Source: Desulfuromonas sp. (GTDB lineage Bacteria; Desulfobacterota; Desulfuromonadia; Desulfuromonadales; Geopsychrobacteraceae). Taken from it: a stretch of 47,701 nucleotides of DNA. A program made the translations under genes and the position numbers. Under the pieces are notes generated by a model. It was not told the origin of the DNA. It made no database searches and saw nothing but the letters and a program-made list of their open reading frames with translations. Shown piece by piece: positions 38,847 through 47,701 of the stretch. The DNA is taken from positions 1 to 47,701 of the forward strand of contig PKUG01000202.1 in the NCBI GenBank assembly GCA_002869665.1. Reading direction: 5' to 3'. Numbering within the stretch: position 1 is the first letter of the stretch; each line of letters opens with the position of its first letter.

Positions 38847-39418
38847 AGCGCCTCTTCGCCTGTTTCGTGCTATTGCTCTGTAGCGCTTGCATACAATTGG
38901 GCAGTGAGCCGGTTTCTACCAGCTACTATCTCCTCAACGGTCTGCCGGCCACAGCTGAGCCCTTATCAACTGACAAGATCACTGTCAGTATCAGTCTCGA
39001 CTATTTCCCGACGTACCTTGAACGGCGGGAAATCGTAACGCATGACACCGACGGCCGCGTGATCATCGCTAAGCATGACGCCTGGGCAGAGCCGCTACAG
39101 GACAACTTTCTGCGGGTTCTACGCAACAATCTGAGTCATCTGCTGCCGCAGGCGCAGATCAATCTGCAGCCGTGGGAAAAGTCCCCAGATGATGCCATTC
39201 ACCTGAACGTGCTGATCAATGACTTCAGCGGCAGACTTAACGAACGTGCCCGTCTCGATATCAGTTGGACCATCACCGCCCCGCAACAGGAAGCCAAACA
39301 GCGCTTCCAGGAAGAGATCGATGTCGCACCCGGCTATTTACCGCTTGTTACCGGCCTCGATCGTGGGTTGGATAATTTCAGCCTGGCAGTCGCGCAGCAC
39401 ATGCTGACCCAAAAATAA
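38843..39418 (+). CDS. ABC-type transport auxiliary lipoprotein (PqiC-like)
   Basis: Lipobox MKRLFACFVLLLCSACIQLGSEPVSTSYYLLNG; 4-nt overlap with the preceding gene. Confidence 0.75.
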   Translation: MKRLFACFVLLLCSACIQLGSEPVSTSYYLLNGLPATAEPLSTDKITVSISLDYFPTYLERREIVTHDTDGRVIIAKHDAWAEPLQDNFLRVLRNNLSHLLPQAQINLQPWEKSPDDAIHLNVLINDFSGRLNERARLDISWTITAPQQEAKQRFQEEIDVAPGYLPLVTGLDRGLDNFSLAVAQHMLTQK

Positions 39419-39450
39419 GAAAAGCCCCCTGTTAACGGGGGCTTTTCTTT
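39417..39450 (+). terminator. Terminator after Mla/MCE operon
   Basis: aagaaaagccccc-tgttaac-gggggcttttcttt. Confidence 0.8.
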
Positions 39451-39498
39451 ATTGATATTCCAGAAAACCGGAATCTTTTCTAAAAAAACTCAGCCGGA

Positions 39499-40917
39499 TC
39501 AGGAGAGAAACGCCTGCCCAGCAGCAATCAATCGGTTGAGCACTTCTTTACTTCCCGCTTCAGCGTAAAGGCGAACCACGGGCTCAGTCCCCGACTTGCG
39601 GAACAGCAGCCAGGAGCCATCGGCAAAGAGATACTTGTTGCCGTCCGTACGGTTGATTGATGCAACCGCATGCCCTCCGATTTCCTGCGGTTCGGCAGCG
39701 AATTTTGCATCCAGACCATCGACCAGATCCGCCGAGAGGCGGATATTGATCCGTTTCGTATAAAATTCACCGACCCTCTGATAGAGATCAGTCAGCAGTT
39801 CCTGTAGAGTCCGCCCTTCAACAGCGACCATTTCGGCCGTCAGCAAACAAGCGAGCACACCATCCTTCTCAGGCACATGCCCGCGCACACTCATGCCGGC
39901 ACTCTCTTCTCCACCGATCAGAATGCGCCCTTCGGTAATATATTCACCGATATACTTGAAGCCGACCGGAGTCTCCAGCACCTTCACCCCGTGATGGGCG
40001 GCAACGGCATCGAGCAGATGAGAGGTGGCAACGCTACGAGCAGCATCGCCGGTCAGGCCCTTACGGCGTATCAGGTAGTCAAACAACAGTGCAAGAATGT
40101 AGTTCGGCTCGATGTAGGTCCCATCACCATCAAGGATACCGAAACGGTCGGCATCGCCATCCGTCGCCAGCCCGAGGGAAATACTAGGATCCTCGCTGAC
40201 CAGCGAAATAAAATCATGGATATGCTCTTCGGCCGGTTCCGGCGGATGGCCACCGAAATAGGGATCGACATGATCATTGAAGGTCACAATTTCGACCCCC
40301 GCTTCACTCAGCAGTCGGTCGAGATACCCTCGCCCCGATCCGTAAAGCGGATTGACTGCGATTTTGATCCCGGAATCGGCAATCGCCTTGAAATCGACCA
40401 ATTCTTGGATTGTTTTGAAGTAATCGCCACGGGGATCGATAAACTCGAACAGGCCCATCTCATCGGCAATATTCAGCGGCATGTCGCGGGCAACGATGAC
40501 CCCGAGCATGGCATTGGCACGTTTCTCGATATCTCTGGTCGTTTCCGGCAAGGCGGGACCGCCGGTGACATCGGAAAATTTGACTCCGTTATAATCGTAG
40601 GGGTTATGACTGGCCGTAAAATTGACCGCACCAGCGGCTTTACGCCGCAGCAGCTCATGAGCGATAACCGGAGTCGGCACATCCCGGTCACAGAGAAACG
40701 CCTTGACCCCGGCCCCCGCGAGCACGCGAACCGCCTCACGGGCGAAATCACGCCCCATGAACCGCGCATCGTATCCAACTACGACCCCTTGTTCAGCGCG
40801 GCCCTGATCATGAAGATGATCGGCAATCGCCTGTATGACAACGCGAACCGTGTCCATGGTGAAATCATCGCAAAGAATTCCGCGCCAGCCTGAAGTCCCG
40901 AATTTTATGTATGGCAT
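39499..40917 (-). CDS. Phosphoglucomutase/phosphomannomutase family protein
   Basis: MPYIKFGTSGWRGILCDDFT...GAVNFTASHNPYDYNGVKFS...LATDGDADRFGILDGDG...GGEESAG. Confidence 0.92.
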   Translation of the reverse strand: MPYIKFGTSGWRGILCDDFTMDTVRVVIQAIADHLHDQGRAEQGVVVGYDARFMGRDFAREAVRVLAGAGVKAFLCDRDVPTPVIAHELLRRKAAGAVNFTASHNPYDYNGVKFSDVTGGPALPETTRDIEKRANAMLGVIVARDMPLNIADEMGLFEFIDPRGDYFKTIQELVDFKAIADSGIKIAVNPLYGSGRGYLDRLLSEAGVEIVTFNDHVDPYFGGHPPEPAEEHIHDFISLVSEDPSISLGLATDGDADRFGILDGDGTYIEPNYILALLFDYLIRRKGLTGDAARSVATSHLLDAVAAHHGVKVLETPVGFKYIGEYITEGRILIGGEESAGMSVRGHVPEKDGVLACLLTAEMVAVEGRTLQELLTDLYQRVGEFYTKRINIRLSADLVDGLDAKFAAEPQEIGGHAVASINRTDGNKYLFADGSWLLFRKSGTEPVVRLYAEAGSKEVLNRLIAAGQAFLS

Positions 40918-41027
40918 GTTCTTCTCCCTGTTCTGAGCAGCAACCTGTTATCCGCATGAACTGATTTCCTGATGGGCCGGATTTTTAAAGAATAGCAAAA
41001 TTATTGCATTTTTGGACATCAATTCGT

Positions 41028-41297
41028 TCAGCGCGACCCTTTTCCACCGGGACGTGCGAACATCAAAACATAAGGGCAATCATCAGGAAGGACTCCCGCC
41101 CTGGCCAGCTCGGTGGTCAACTGGGTACACTCAGGGTGGAGTTTGAAACGCTCCGGATAGATCGTACACAACCCGGTCTCCGTATCCAGATGACGACAGG
41201 GGGTTTGGGTGTAGAGAATTTTACCTCGATAAGACAATTTCTCGTAACAGCAACGGCCACACTGCTCGCAGATGGCATCCCACTCTTCCCTGCTCAT
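41028..41297 (-). CDS. YkgJ/YcgN family cysteine-cluster protein
   Basis: MSREEWDAICEQCGRCCYEKLSYRGKILYTQTPCRHLDTETGLCTIYPERFKLHPEC. Confidence 0.85.
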   Translation of the reverse strand: MSREEWDAICEQCGRCCYEKLSYRGKILYTQTPCRHLDTETGLCTIYPERFKLHPECTQLTTELARAGVLPDDCPYVLMFARPGGKGSR

Positions 41298-41504
41298 CTT
41301 GCTCTCATTATTATCCGTTTCCCGCACCTGCCGATCCTTTTGAAATCATTTATGACTCACACCTGTCATAGTGCCCTGATTCATCACTGTTTGACAATAT
41401 CTCCCGGCACGATTCAGACGATATTATTTAACTTGTACCGTAAAATATGTTGGATTAACGTTGTTCAGCACAGTGGCCATAATCTACTGCCAGGAGAAAA
41501 ACGC

Positions 41505-42377
41505 ATGCAGGTCAACGAACATATACACGCCCTGAAGATCCCCTTTCAGGTCCCCCTTACAGCGGAGATCAAGATTGATCGTTTTGCCTATGTCTACCTG
41601 CTGATCGGCAAACGCATTCACCTGATCGACAGCGGTGTCACCGGATCTGCTGAACTTATTTTTGAGTACATTCGCAGTCTGGGACGGCAACCGGATGAGA
41701 TCGACCACCTCATCTTCACCCATACGCACCCGGATCATATCGGCTCGGCAAAAACCGTCCGGGCCCAGACCGGTTGCACGGTCATCGTGCATGCGGCCGA
41801 ACGCGAGTGGATCGAAAACCCGGAGAGTCAGTTCACTGAACGTCCGGTTCCCGGTTTTTACACGTTGATTGAGGGGGGAGCAACCATTGATCGGACGGTT
41901 GAAGACGGGGGAAGCATTGAGTTGGAGTCCGGTCTCAGTTGTGCGGTCTATCATACTCCGGGACACTCGCGGGGATCCGTGTCTCTGCAACTGAAAAATG
42001 CTGGTGCGCTCTTTACCGGGGATGCGCTGATCTACCCCGGGGACATGCCGATCTATGACGACATCAAAACCTCACTTGCCACGATCGCCCGTCTTGAAAA
42101 GATCGCAGACATAAAATGCCTGTTCTCCTCATGGGAAGACCCTATATCAGAACAGGAAAAAATTGCTGTGCGCATGAATCAAAGTCGCGATTACCTGCTT
42201 AGGATTCACGCAGCTGTCAGTGCCTGTCATGAAGAAAATCCGACAGCTGAATTGCCGGATTTATGTCGTCAGGTTGTTGCCGAACTCGGTCTCCCCCCAC
42301 TGGCCGCCAACCCCCTGGTCGCCAGAGCCCTGGCATCAAGCCTGACCAGTGGCAAGCCGCTAAATATTTCTAGCTGA
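41505..42377 (+). CDS. MBL-fold metallohydrolase
   Basis: ATG 41505 after CAGGAG; HLIDSGVTGSAELIFEYI...HLIFTHTHPDHIGSAKTV...VYHTPGHSRGSVSLQL...LFTGDALIYPGD. Confidence 0.85.
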   Translation: MQVNEHIHALKIPFQVPLTAEIKIDRFAYVYLLIGKRIHLIDSGVTGSAELIFEYIRSLGRQPDEIDHLIFTHTHPDHIGSAKTVRAQTGCTVIVHAAEREWIENPESQFTERPVPGFYTLIEGGATIDRTVEDGGSIELESGLSCAVYHTPGHSRGSVSLQLKNAGALFTGDALIYPGDMPIYDDIKTSLATIARLEKIADIKCLFSSWEDPISEQEKIAVRMNQSRDYLLRIHAAVSACHEENPTAELPDLCRQVVAELGLPPLAANPLVARALASSLTSGKPLNISS

Positions 42378-42473
42378 ACACAGCTTACTATACGCTTTTA
42401 CCCTATTGGTGAAAACCGACCCCAAGTGATAAAGTCATTCATTCTTGAAAAATTGTAACGAACAGGATCAGCC

Positions 42474-43196
42474 ATGAAATCACTTTACATCGCCAAGGTC
42501 GGAACGACCTTTTCCACCACCGCACAACAATTCGGAGATTTCGACCAATGGACAGCTGCACCACTGGCCGACACGAACCTGCCCATCCATGTACTTGACA
42601 TTCAGACGGGTGCCGATTTTCCACAACCGGATGAGTGTGCCGGGCTGCTGATCACCGGCTCACATGCCATGGTCACGGATGAATTGCCCTGGAGCCTGGC
42701 GCTCGAAGAATGGATCAGAGTGTTACTCAGGGAGGAGATACCACTGTTTGGCATCTGTTATGGCCACCAGTTATTGGCGAAAGCTGCCGGAGGCGTTGTT
42801 GATTACCACCCGGCCGGCAAAGAGATCGGCACAGTGGAGATTCATTGTCAGTCTGAAGCCGCAACGGACCCGCTCTTTCACGATCTGCCACAAGACTTCA
42901 CCGGGCACACAACTCATTCGCAGTCGGTTCTCGAACTGCCGCCGGGTGCCGTCCGCCTGGCAGCAAACAACTTCGAACCAAACCACGCCTTCCGCCATGG
43001 CTGTTCGGCCTGGGGGGTCCAGTTTCACCCGGAGTACAGCACCACGATCATGCGTGCCTATATCGAGGAGCAGGCTACGGAACTCGAAGCGAGCGGCCGA
43101 GATCTGCAGCAACTGCTTGCAAAAGTTCGGGAAACTCCGATCGCGACCCTGATTCTGAAAAGGTTTGCTGAATTTGCCGCAGCAAAAATCGCCTGA
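42474..43196 (+). CDS. Class I glutamine amidotransferase (GMP synthase-like)
   Basis: LLITGSHAMVTDELPW...PLFGICYGHQLLAKAAGG...GVQFHPEYSTTIM. Confidence 0.88.
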   Translation: MKSLYIAKVGTTFSTTAQQFGDFDQWTAAPLADTNLPIHVLDIQTGADFPQPDECAGLLITGSHAMVTDELPWSLALEEWIRVLLREEIPLFGICYGHQLLAKAAGGVVDYHPAGKEIGTVEIHCQSEAATDPLFHDLPQDFTGHTTHSQSVLELPPGAVRLAANNFEPNHAFRHGCSAWGVQFHPEYSTTIMRAYIEEQATELEASGRDLQQLLAKVRETPIATLILKRFAEFAAAKIA

Positions 43197-43252
43197 CCTT
43201 ATTCCAAATTACCGTTTATCACCAAATCGACCAGTCTACCAGCGACTGTAAA

Positions 43253-44623
43253 TTACTCGTTTGGTGTCAGCTGATATTTTTCCAGCTTGTAACGCAAGGT
43301 GCCGCGCGGCACATTGAGTAGTCGCGCGGTCCTGGCGACATTTCCATCGCTGAGAACAAAAGCCCGCTCGACCAGTGCTCTTTCAACCTGCCCGACCACA
43401 TCATCAAGAATGACCCCTTCCGGTGGAATTTCGCAGTTGAAAGGAACCTCGTTCTGCGGTGACTCCCCCCGGATCTCGCGCGGCAGCTGCTCGGGGAGGA
43501 TCTGCTCGACATTATGCATGATACAGATACGCTCGACGATATTTCGTAGTTCCCGGACATTTCCCGGCCAGTGATAACGCCTGAGCAGATCCAGCGATTC
43601 GGGGCTGAACCCCCTCATCATCCGATTGAACTCCTTGCTGAAACGCTGAAGAAAATGCTCCAGCAGGATCGGAATGTCTTCGCGCCGCTCGCGCAACGGA
43701 GGGATATGAATCGGAAAAACGTTCAGGCGATAGTAGAGATCCTCACGGAACTCTTTCCTCTCGATGACATCTTTCAAATCAGCGTTGGTCGCGGCGACAA
43801 TGCGGACATTGATGTCGATGTTGCGGTTCCCCCCCAACCGCCGGATCTTGCGATCCTCAAGCACGCGTAGCAATTTGACCTGCAGATTAAGATCCATCTC
43901 GCCGATCTCATCGAGAAAAATCGTCCCCCGATCCGCTTCTTCAAAAAGGCCGATCTTGCGGTTCTTGGCATCAGTGAAAGCGCCCCGTTCATGACCGAAA
44001 AGTTCGGTCTCCAGCAGATTGAACGGCAGCGAACCACAGTTGATCTCGATAAACGGCTGTTCGCGACGAGGGGAAAGTTTATGGATGGCCTGGGCCACCA
44101 GTTCCTTGCCGGTTCCGCTTTCCCCGGTAATCAGAACCGTTGCAGTCTCATGCTTGGCGACTTCGCGAATCTGGTGAAATATCTGTTCCAATGCCGCGCT
44201 ATTACCAACCATGTTGATACCGGCGGCGTCTCGCGATAACCGTTTCACCTTGCGGCGCAGGTTCTGCGCTTCGAGAGCCAGCTTGACGATCAGATGAATG
44301 GCATCAGCCTTGAACGGCTTCTTGATATAGTCGTAAGCACCTATTTTCAAAGCTTCGACCGCGCTCTCCACCGTTCCATAGCCGGTGATGATGATCACCA
44401 GAATCTCCGGATCGACTTCACGCATGGCGCGCAGAACGTCAAGACCGCTGCTCGACCCCAGGTTGAGATCAAGCAAAACCAGACTGATCTCTTCCTCGGC
44501 AACGATTTTGATCGCCTGGCCGGGGTCTTCAGTCGCTATTGTGCGAAAACCGTCCTCGGCAAGAATCCGTTCCAGATTTTCCCGGATAAAGGCCTCATCA
44601 TCGACAATCAGAATATTTTCCAT
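43253..44623 (-). CDS. Sigma54-dependent response regulator (NtrC family)
   Basis: MENILIVDDEAFIRENLERIL; GESGTGKELVAQAIH; ELFGHERGAFTDA; GTIFLDEIGEM; C-terminal Fis-type HTH. Confidence 0.93.
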   Translation of the reverse strand: MENILIVDDEAFIRENLERILAEDGFRTIATEDPGQAIKIVAEEEISLVLLDLNLGSSSGLDVLRAMREVDPEILVIIITGYGTVESAVEALKIGAYDYIKKPFKADAIHLIVKLALEAQNLRRKVKRLSRDAAGINMVGNSAALEQIFHQIREVAKHETATVLITGESGTGKELVAQAIHKLSPRREQPFIEINCGSLPFNLLETELFGHERGAFTDAKNRKIGLFEEADRGTIFLDEIGEMDLNLQVKLLRVLEDRKIRRLGGNRNIDINVRIVAATNADLKDVIERKEFREDLYYRLNVFPIHIPPLRERREDIPILLEHFLQRFSKEFNRMMRGFSPESLDLLRRYHWPGNVRELRNIVERICIMHNVEQILPEQLPREIRGESPQNEVPFNCEIPPEGVILDDVVGQVERALVERAFVLSDGNVARTARLLNVPRGTLRYKLEKYQLTPNE

Positions 44624-44725
44624 CAAACCAGCTCCCACTCTTATCAACCGGCAGACATTGTTTTTACCACCGGGGTTTAACTGACGCTTTGCGCCTGAAT
44701 CTTGCGCGGCACTGACTTCAAGAGA

Positions 44726-47248
44726 TCACACCCGGTCACCCGTGGCACGCCGCAAGGGCAGAGTAAAGCGAATCAGGGTGCCGCTGCCGGGCTTGCTGTC
44801 GATCAGGATTTCACCACCGTGATCAGTCACGATATTGTAACTGATCGCCAGCCCGAGGCCGGTCCCCTGCCCCTTACTGGTAAAGAAGGGCTCAAACACC
44901 AGCTGCAATTTGTCCGCCGGGATCCCGACACCAGTATCGCCGACGAGAATATGGATGAAATCCTCAGCGGTCTCGACCCGGACGGTCAGAGTGCCCCCAT
45001 CAGGCATCGCCTCCAGGGCATTGTTCAGCAGATTGAGCATAACCTGCTTGATCCGGTCGGCGTCCATCATGATTTCTGGCAGATCGGACGGAACCTCCTC
45101 AATCAGCTCAACACGCTGGCGCTGGCACTGCTTGCGCAACAGGAACAGCGAATCCTGAATCACCTTGTCGATACAACCGTGAACAAGCTGCGGTTCCGGC
45201 ATTGAAGCGAAGTGGAGCATTTCATTCACCAGCGATTCAAGCCGTTCGATCTCCCCCAACGCCCGGCGGATCAATTGCTGATCCACTTCCTGCCCCAACA
45301 GGCGGTCGTGCAATTCGTCGAGCAGAAGGCTGACCCCGGTCAACGGATTACGCACCTCATGAGCGATACCTGCTGACATTCGGCCAAGGGACGCCAGACG
45401 ATCCATGCGCGCCATCTGCTGGCGCATATTGACCCGTTCGGTCAGGTCCTCGATCGTCAGCAGGCACCCGGCCTGCCGCCGGAAACTCATCGGAAAAAGC
45501 GCCATCCGGTAGGTCAGGTTCCGCCCGCCACGTTCTAACGGGACATACATCCGATAGGTGTCGTGACGCCTGACGATATCACCACAGAACCAGGATTCCA
45601 GCACGTCCGTGAGTTCTGGCCAGTCGACAAGCAGTTCCTGCCAGGAGCAGTTTTTCACCGGTCGGTTGAGATTGAGAATCCGGCAGGCCGGGCCGTTGAC
45701 CGAGGTGACGTTACGTTCATCATCGAATGTCAGAATTCCCGTTTCAATATTTTCGAAGACCGTATCCTTGAAGTTACGTTCGCGGATAATCTCTTTACGC
45801 GACAGACGCAGGGCTTGCAATGTCTGAAGCAGGCGCTGACGCCGGTTATTGAGTTCTTTGACCATCTGGTTAAAGGAATCGGCCAGGGCCCCAACTTCGT
45901 CGCTGGTTTCTACTTTGACGAGTGGGGAGAGGTTCCCCTGGATCATCCGCAGCGTTCCCTCTCTCAGGGAAAGGAGCGGACGAACGATGCTGTTGGACAG
46001 CATATAGGCCGCAGCGATCACGAGCATGATCGTTAACGAGATGACCAGCCAGGATTGCGCCAGATAATGACTGATCTCCCGCTGGATCAACTGCGCCGTA
46101 GTCAGGGCCGGTTGATGAAACTGTTCGATCTCGGCACCGATAGTGATCCCGCCAAAAATATTGAACCCCTTATAGGGTCCACTGGCGTAATGGATCGGAG
46201 CGTACGCCATGATCTTGCTCGAACCACCGATATTGGTCGTGTCGACGACACCCGACAAACGCTGGCGGACAGCGCGCGCCGCCAGTGGGTAATTGGGATG
46301 GATAAACTCAGCATCCAGCAAATTGAAGGGTATCCGACCGGCATTGACATCTTCGGCAGAGGTGTCCCTGGTATAGGCCGGGACCAAATTGCCGTCAGCA
46401 TCGTAGCCGCGGATATCCCAGAACTTCGGATGGGCAATCGTCCACCCTTCGTCATCAAACATGAAGGCATAATTGGCACTGGCGTATGACGGAAAAACGA
46501 CCGGCTGGTCATCGATCGTCGATATGTGCTGGGTAAACTCCACCAGGTGCCGATGGTCGAGGGAAATGACGACTATCCCCTGAAAAGCTCCCTCGCGGTA
46601 AAGGGGTGTAGAGAAACGGATCACTCCCCGGTATGGCGTCCCCAGAACCGCTTCCGGCGGGGTCTCCACATCCCTGAACTGATCCGAACGGCTGACATAC
46701 CAACCGCTCAACCGCGTCACCCAGATATCTCCCGTTTCAAGCCGGGCAGTCTCATCGAAATAAGTTTCAGTCTTGTATGTTGTCTGGGCTGGATCAGCAA
46801 CCATACGAAGATCCGCAGAGACCTCGCCATCAACAATTCGCAGACGTTCCATGCCGTCGGCATCGATAAAGGCAAGTTCGCTGTAAAGAAGCGCCTGTTC
46901 CCTGGTTTCCAAGGGGGCACCGTTGGTCCCGGACAGATACCAGATTTCACGCCGGTGATTATGGCTGAATTCACGATAAGCCGTAGCCGTGCGCGGAACC
47001 AGGGTCAGATCGAGCAGATCACCCTCGACCTCATTCAGAAACGCGGAAACCTGCTCGGCAACCATCCGCGCACGCTGTTCAAGCGCCTTTGCCGCCTGGG
47101 CGTCCAGAGCTTCTGTCGTCCGCTGGCGCAGGATTTCCTCGACCAGGCTCAGGCTGTGCTGTGAATTGAACAGCAGAATACCGAGCGGCACCAGCGACAG
47201 GAGCAGAAAGGCCCCGAGGACCTTTTTATGCAGGTTCACGCGAAACAT
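44726..47248 (-). CDS. Sensor histidine kinase: dCache - HAMP - PAS - HisKA - HATPase
   Basis: [51 protein letters not shown] (H-box); [34 protein letters not shown]. Confidence 0.92.
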   Translation of the reverse strand: MFRVNLHKKVLGAFLLLSLVPLGILLFNSQHSLSLVEEILRQRTTEALDAQAAKALEQRARMVAEQVSAFLNEVEGDLLDLTLVPRTATAYREFSHNHRREIWYLSGTNGAPLETREQALLYSELAFIDADGMERLRIVDGEVSADLRMVADPAQTTYKTETYFDETARLETGDIWVTRLSGWYVSRSDQFRDVETPPEAVLGTPYRGVIRFSTPLYREGAFQGIVVISLDHRHLVEFTQHISTIDDQPVVFPSYASANYAFMFDDEGWTIAHPKFWDIRGYDADGNLVPAYTRDTSAEDVNAGRIPFNLLDAEFIHPNYPLAARAVRQRLSGVVDTTNIGGSSKIMAYAPIHYASGPYKGFNIFGGITIGAEIEQFHQPALTTAQLIQREISHYLAQSWLVISLTIMLVIAAAYMLSNSIVRPLLSLREGTLRMIQGNLSPLVKVETSDEVGALADSFNQMVKELNNRRQRLLQTLQALRLSRKEIIRERNFKDTVFENIETGILTFDDERNVTSVNGPACRILNLNRPVKNCSWQELLVDWPELTDVLESWFCGDIVRRHDTYRMYVPLERGGRNLTYRMALFPMSFRRQAGCLLTIEDLTERVNMRQQMARMDRLASLGRMSAGIAHEVRNPLTGVSLLLDELHDRLLGQEVDQQLIRRALGEIERLESLVNEMLHFASMPEPQLVHGCIDKVIQDSLFLLRKQCQRQRVELIEEVPSDLPEIMMDADRIKQVMLNLLNNALEAMPDGGTLTVRVETAEDFIHILVGDTGVGIPADKLQLVFEPFFTSKGQGTGLGLAISYNIVTDHGGEILIDSKPGSGTLIRFTLPLRRATGDRV

Positions 47249-47305
47249 ACCGGGAGTATAGAGGAAAAGCGGAGGAAGGAAAAGCATTGCGCATGCTGAA
47301 GGAGA

Positions 47306-47340
47306 AATGAAAACGGGGAGTCCGGCATACCGGACTCCCC
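47306..47340 (-). terminator. Terminator after polyprenyl synthetase gene
   Basis: Perfect 11-bp stem ggggagtccgg-cata-ccggactcccc (47315-47340), followed on the minus strand by GTTTTCATTTC. Confidence 0.75.
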
Positions 47341-47365
47341 GCAGACAACAACGATGTAAATCGAG

Positions 47366-47701
47366 TTACTTATTTCTCGAAACGACAAAATCGGCCAGGG
47401 TGAAAAGCGCCCGACGGGCTTCACAATCTGGAAAAATTTCGAGCAACCCCTTGGCCCGTTCGATCCGCTCGCGGGCCTTGAGGCGTGTGTAGGCGATCCC
47501 CTCGTTGGCATCGATCAAACGGCAGACATAATCCAGATCTTCAGGGAGCAGTTCTTCGGCCTCGACAATACGGGCGACCTGACCCCTTTCTTCAGTGGAG
47601 GCATTGGCGTAAGCATGGATCAGGGGGAGAGTCATCTTCCCTTCGAACAGGTCGTGTCCGCGCTCCTTACCAAAATCTTCCTGATCGGCAACATAATCGA
47701 G
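47366..47701 (-). CDS. ispB: C-terminal part of polyprenyl (octaprenyl) diphosphate synthase, truncated by window end
   Basis: Frame stays open to 47701: LDYVADQEDFGKERGHDLFEGKMTLPLIHAYANAS... Confidence 0.8.
   Translation of the reverse strand, partial: LDYVADQEDFGKERGHDLFEGKMTLPLIHAYANASTEERGQVARIVEAEELLPEDLDYVCRLIDANEGIAYTRLKARERIERAKGLLEIFPDCEARRALFTLADFVVSRNK

Noticed and set aside
39877-40893. 338-aa plus-strand ORF opposite phosphohexomutase
   Set aside because: Antisense shadow; phosphohexomutase motifs TASHNP and DGDADRF are on the minus strand.
1-47701. CRISPR arrays, tRNA/rRNA genes, prophage, transposase or defence island
   Set aside because: Read for regularly spaced repeats, tRNA-like cloverleafs and phage/transposase/defence families; none were recognisable. 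Short or diverged ncRNAs could still be missed by eye.

Overview
This is a chromosomal window that looks like a Desulfuromonadales/Geobacter-type bacterium; that call rests on gene content and protein style and was not searched. It holds about 43 protein genes and no rRNA, tRNA, CRISPR array, prophage or transposase that I could see. Content in order: the end of an MFS (UMF1-like) transporter; a five-gene signalling cassette (REC-DUF4388 protein, two roadblock-like proteins, a secreted sensor domain, and a membrane sensor with HAMP but no output domain); a minus-strand Fe-S/sulfur-transfer operon (cysE-iscR-nifS/iscS-iscU, then mnmA-mtaB); class I fumarase; an RND/MMPL transporter split by an in-frame TAG; a DEAD-box helicase; cfa; an M42 peptidase; a PHP protein; miaB; a PH-domain protein; an M48-TPR protease; AMMECR1; a MetF-like protein; an MBL hydrolase; a CHASE2 cyclase; a GAF-HD-GYP protein; a split MetH plus a rubredoxin of 52 aa that is absent from the ORF track; a GspE-N/GAF-like gene split by a second in-frame TAG; a Mla/MCE lipid-transport operon; a phosphohexomutase; YkgJ; MBL; a glutamine amidotransferase; a sigma54 two-component system; and the end of a polyprenyl synthetase. 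The most interesting observations are: (1) two genes whose frames continue intact through a TAG codon, in a region where several TAG-terminated genes have a close in-frame backup stop; (2) tandem IscR type-1-like sites between the divergent isc operon and the Fe-S fumarase gene; (3) the output-less sensor/roadblock cassette; (4) the translationally coupled split MetH followed by rubredoxin. All family calls come from reading the protein sequences, with no database search.
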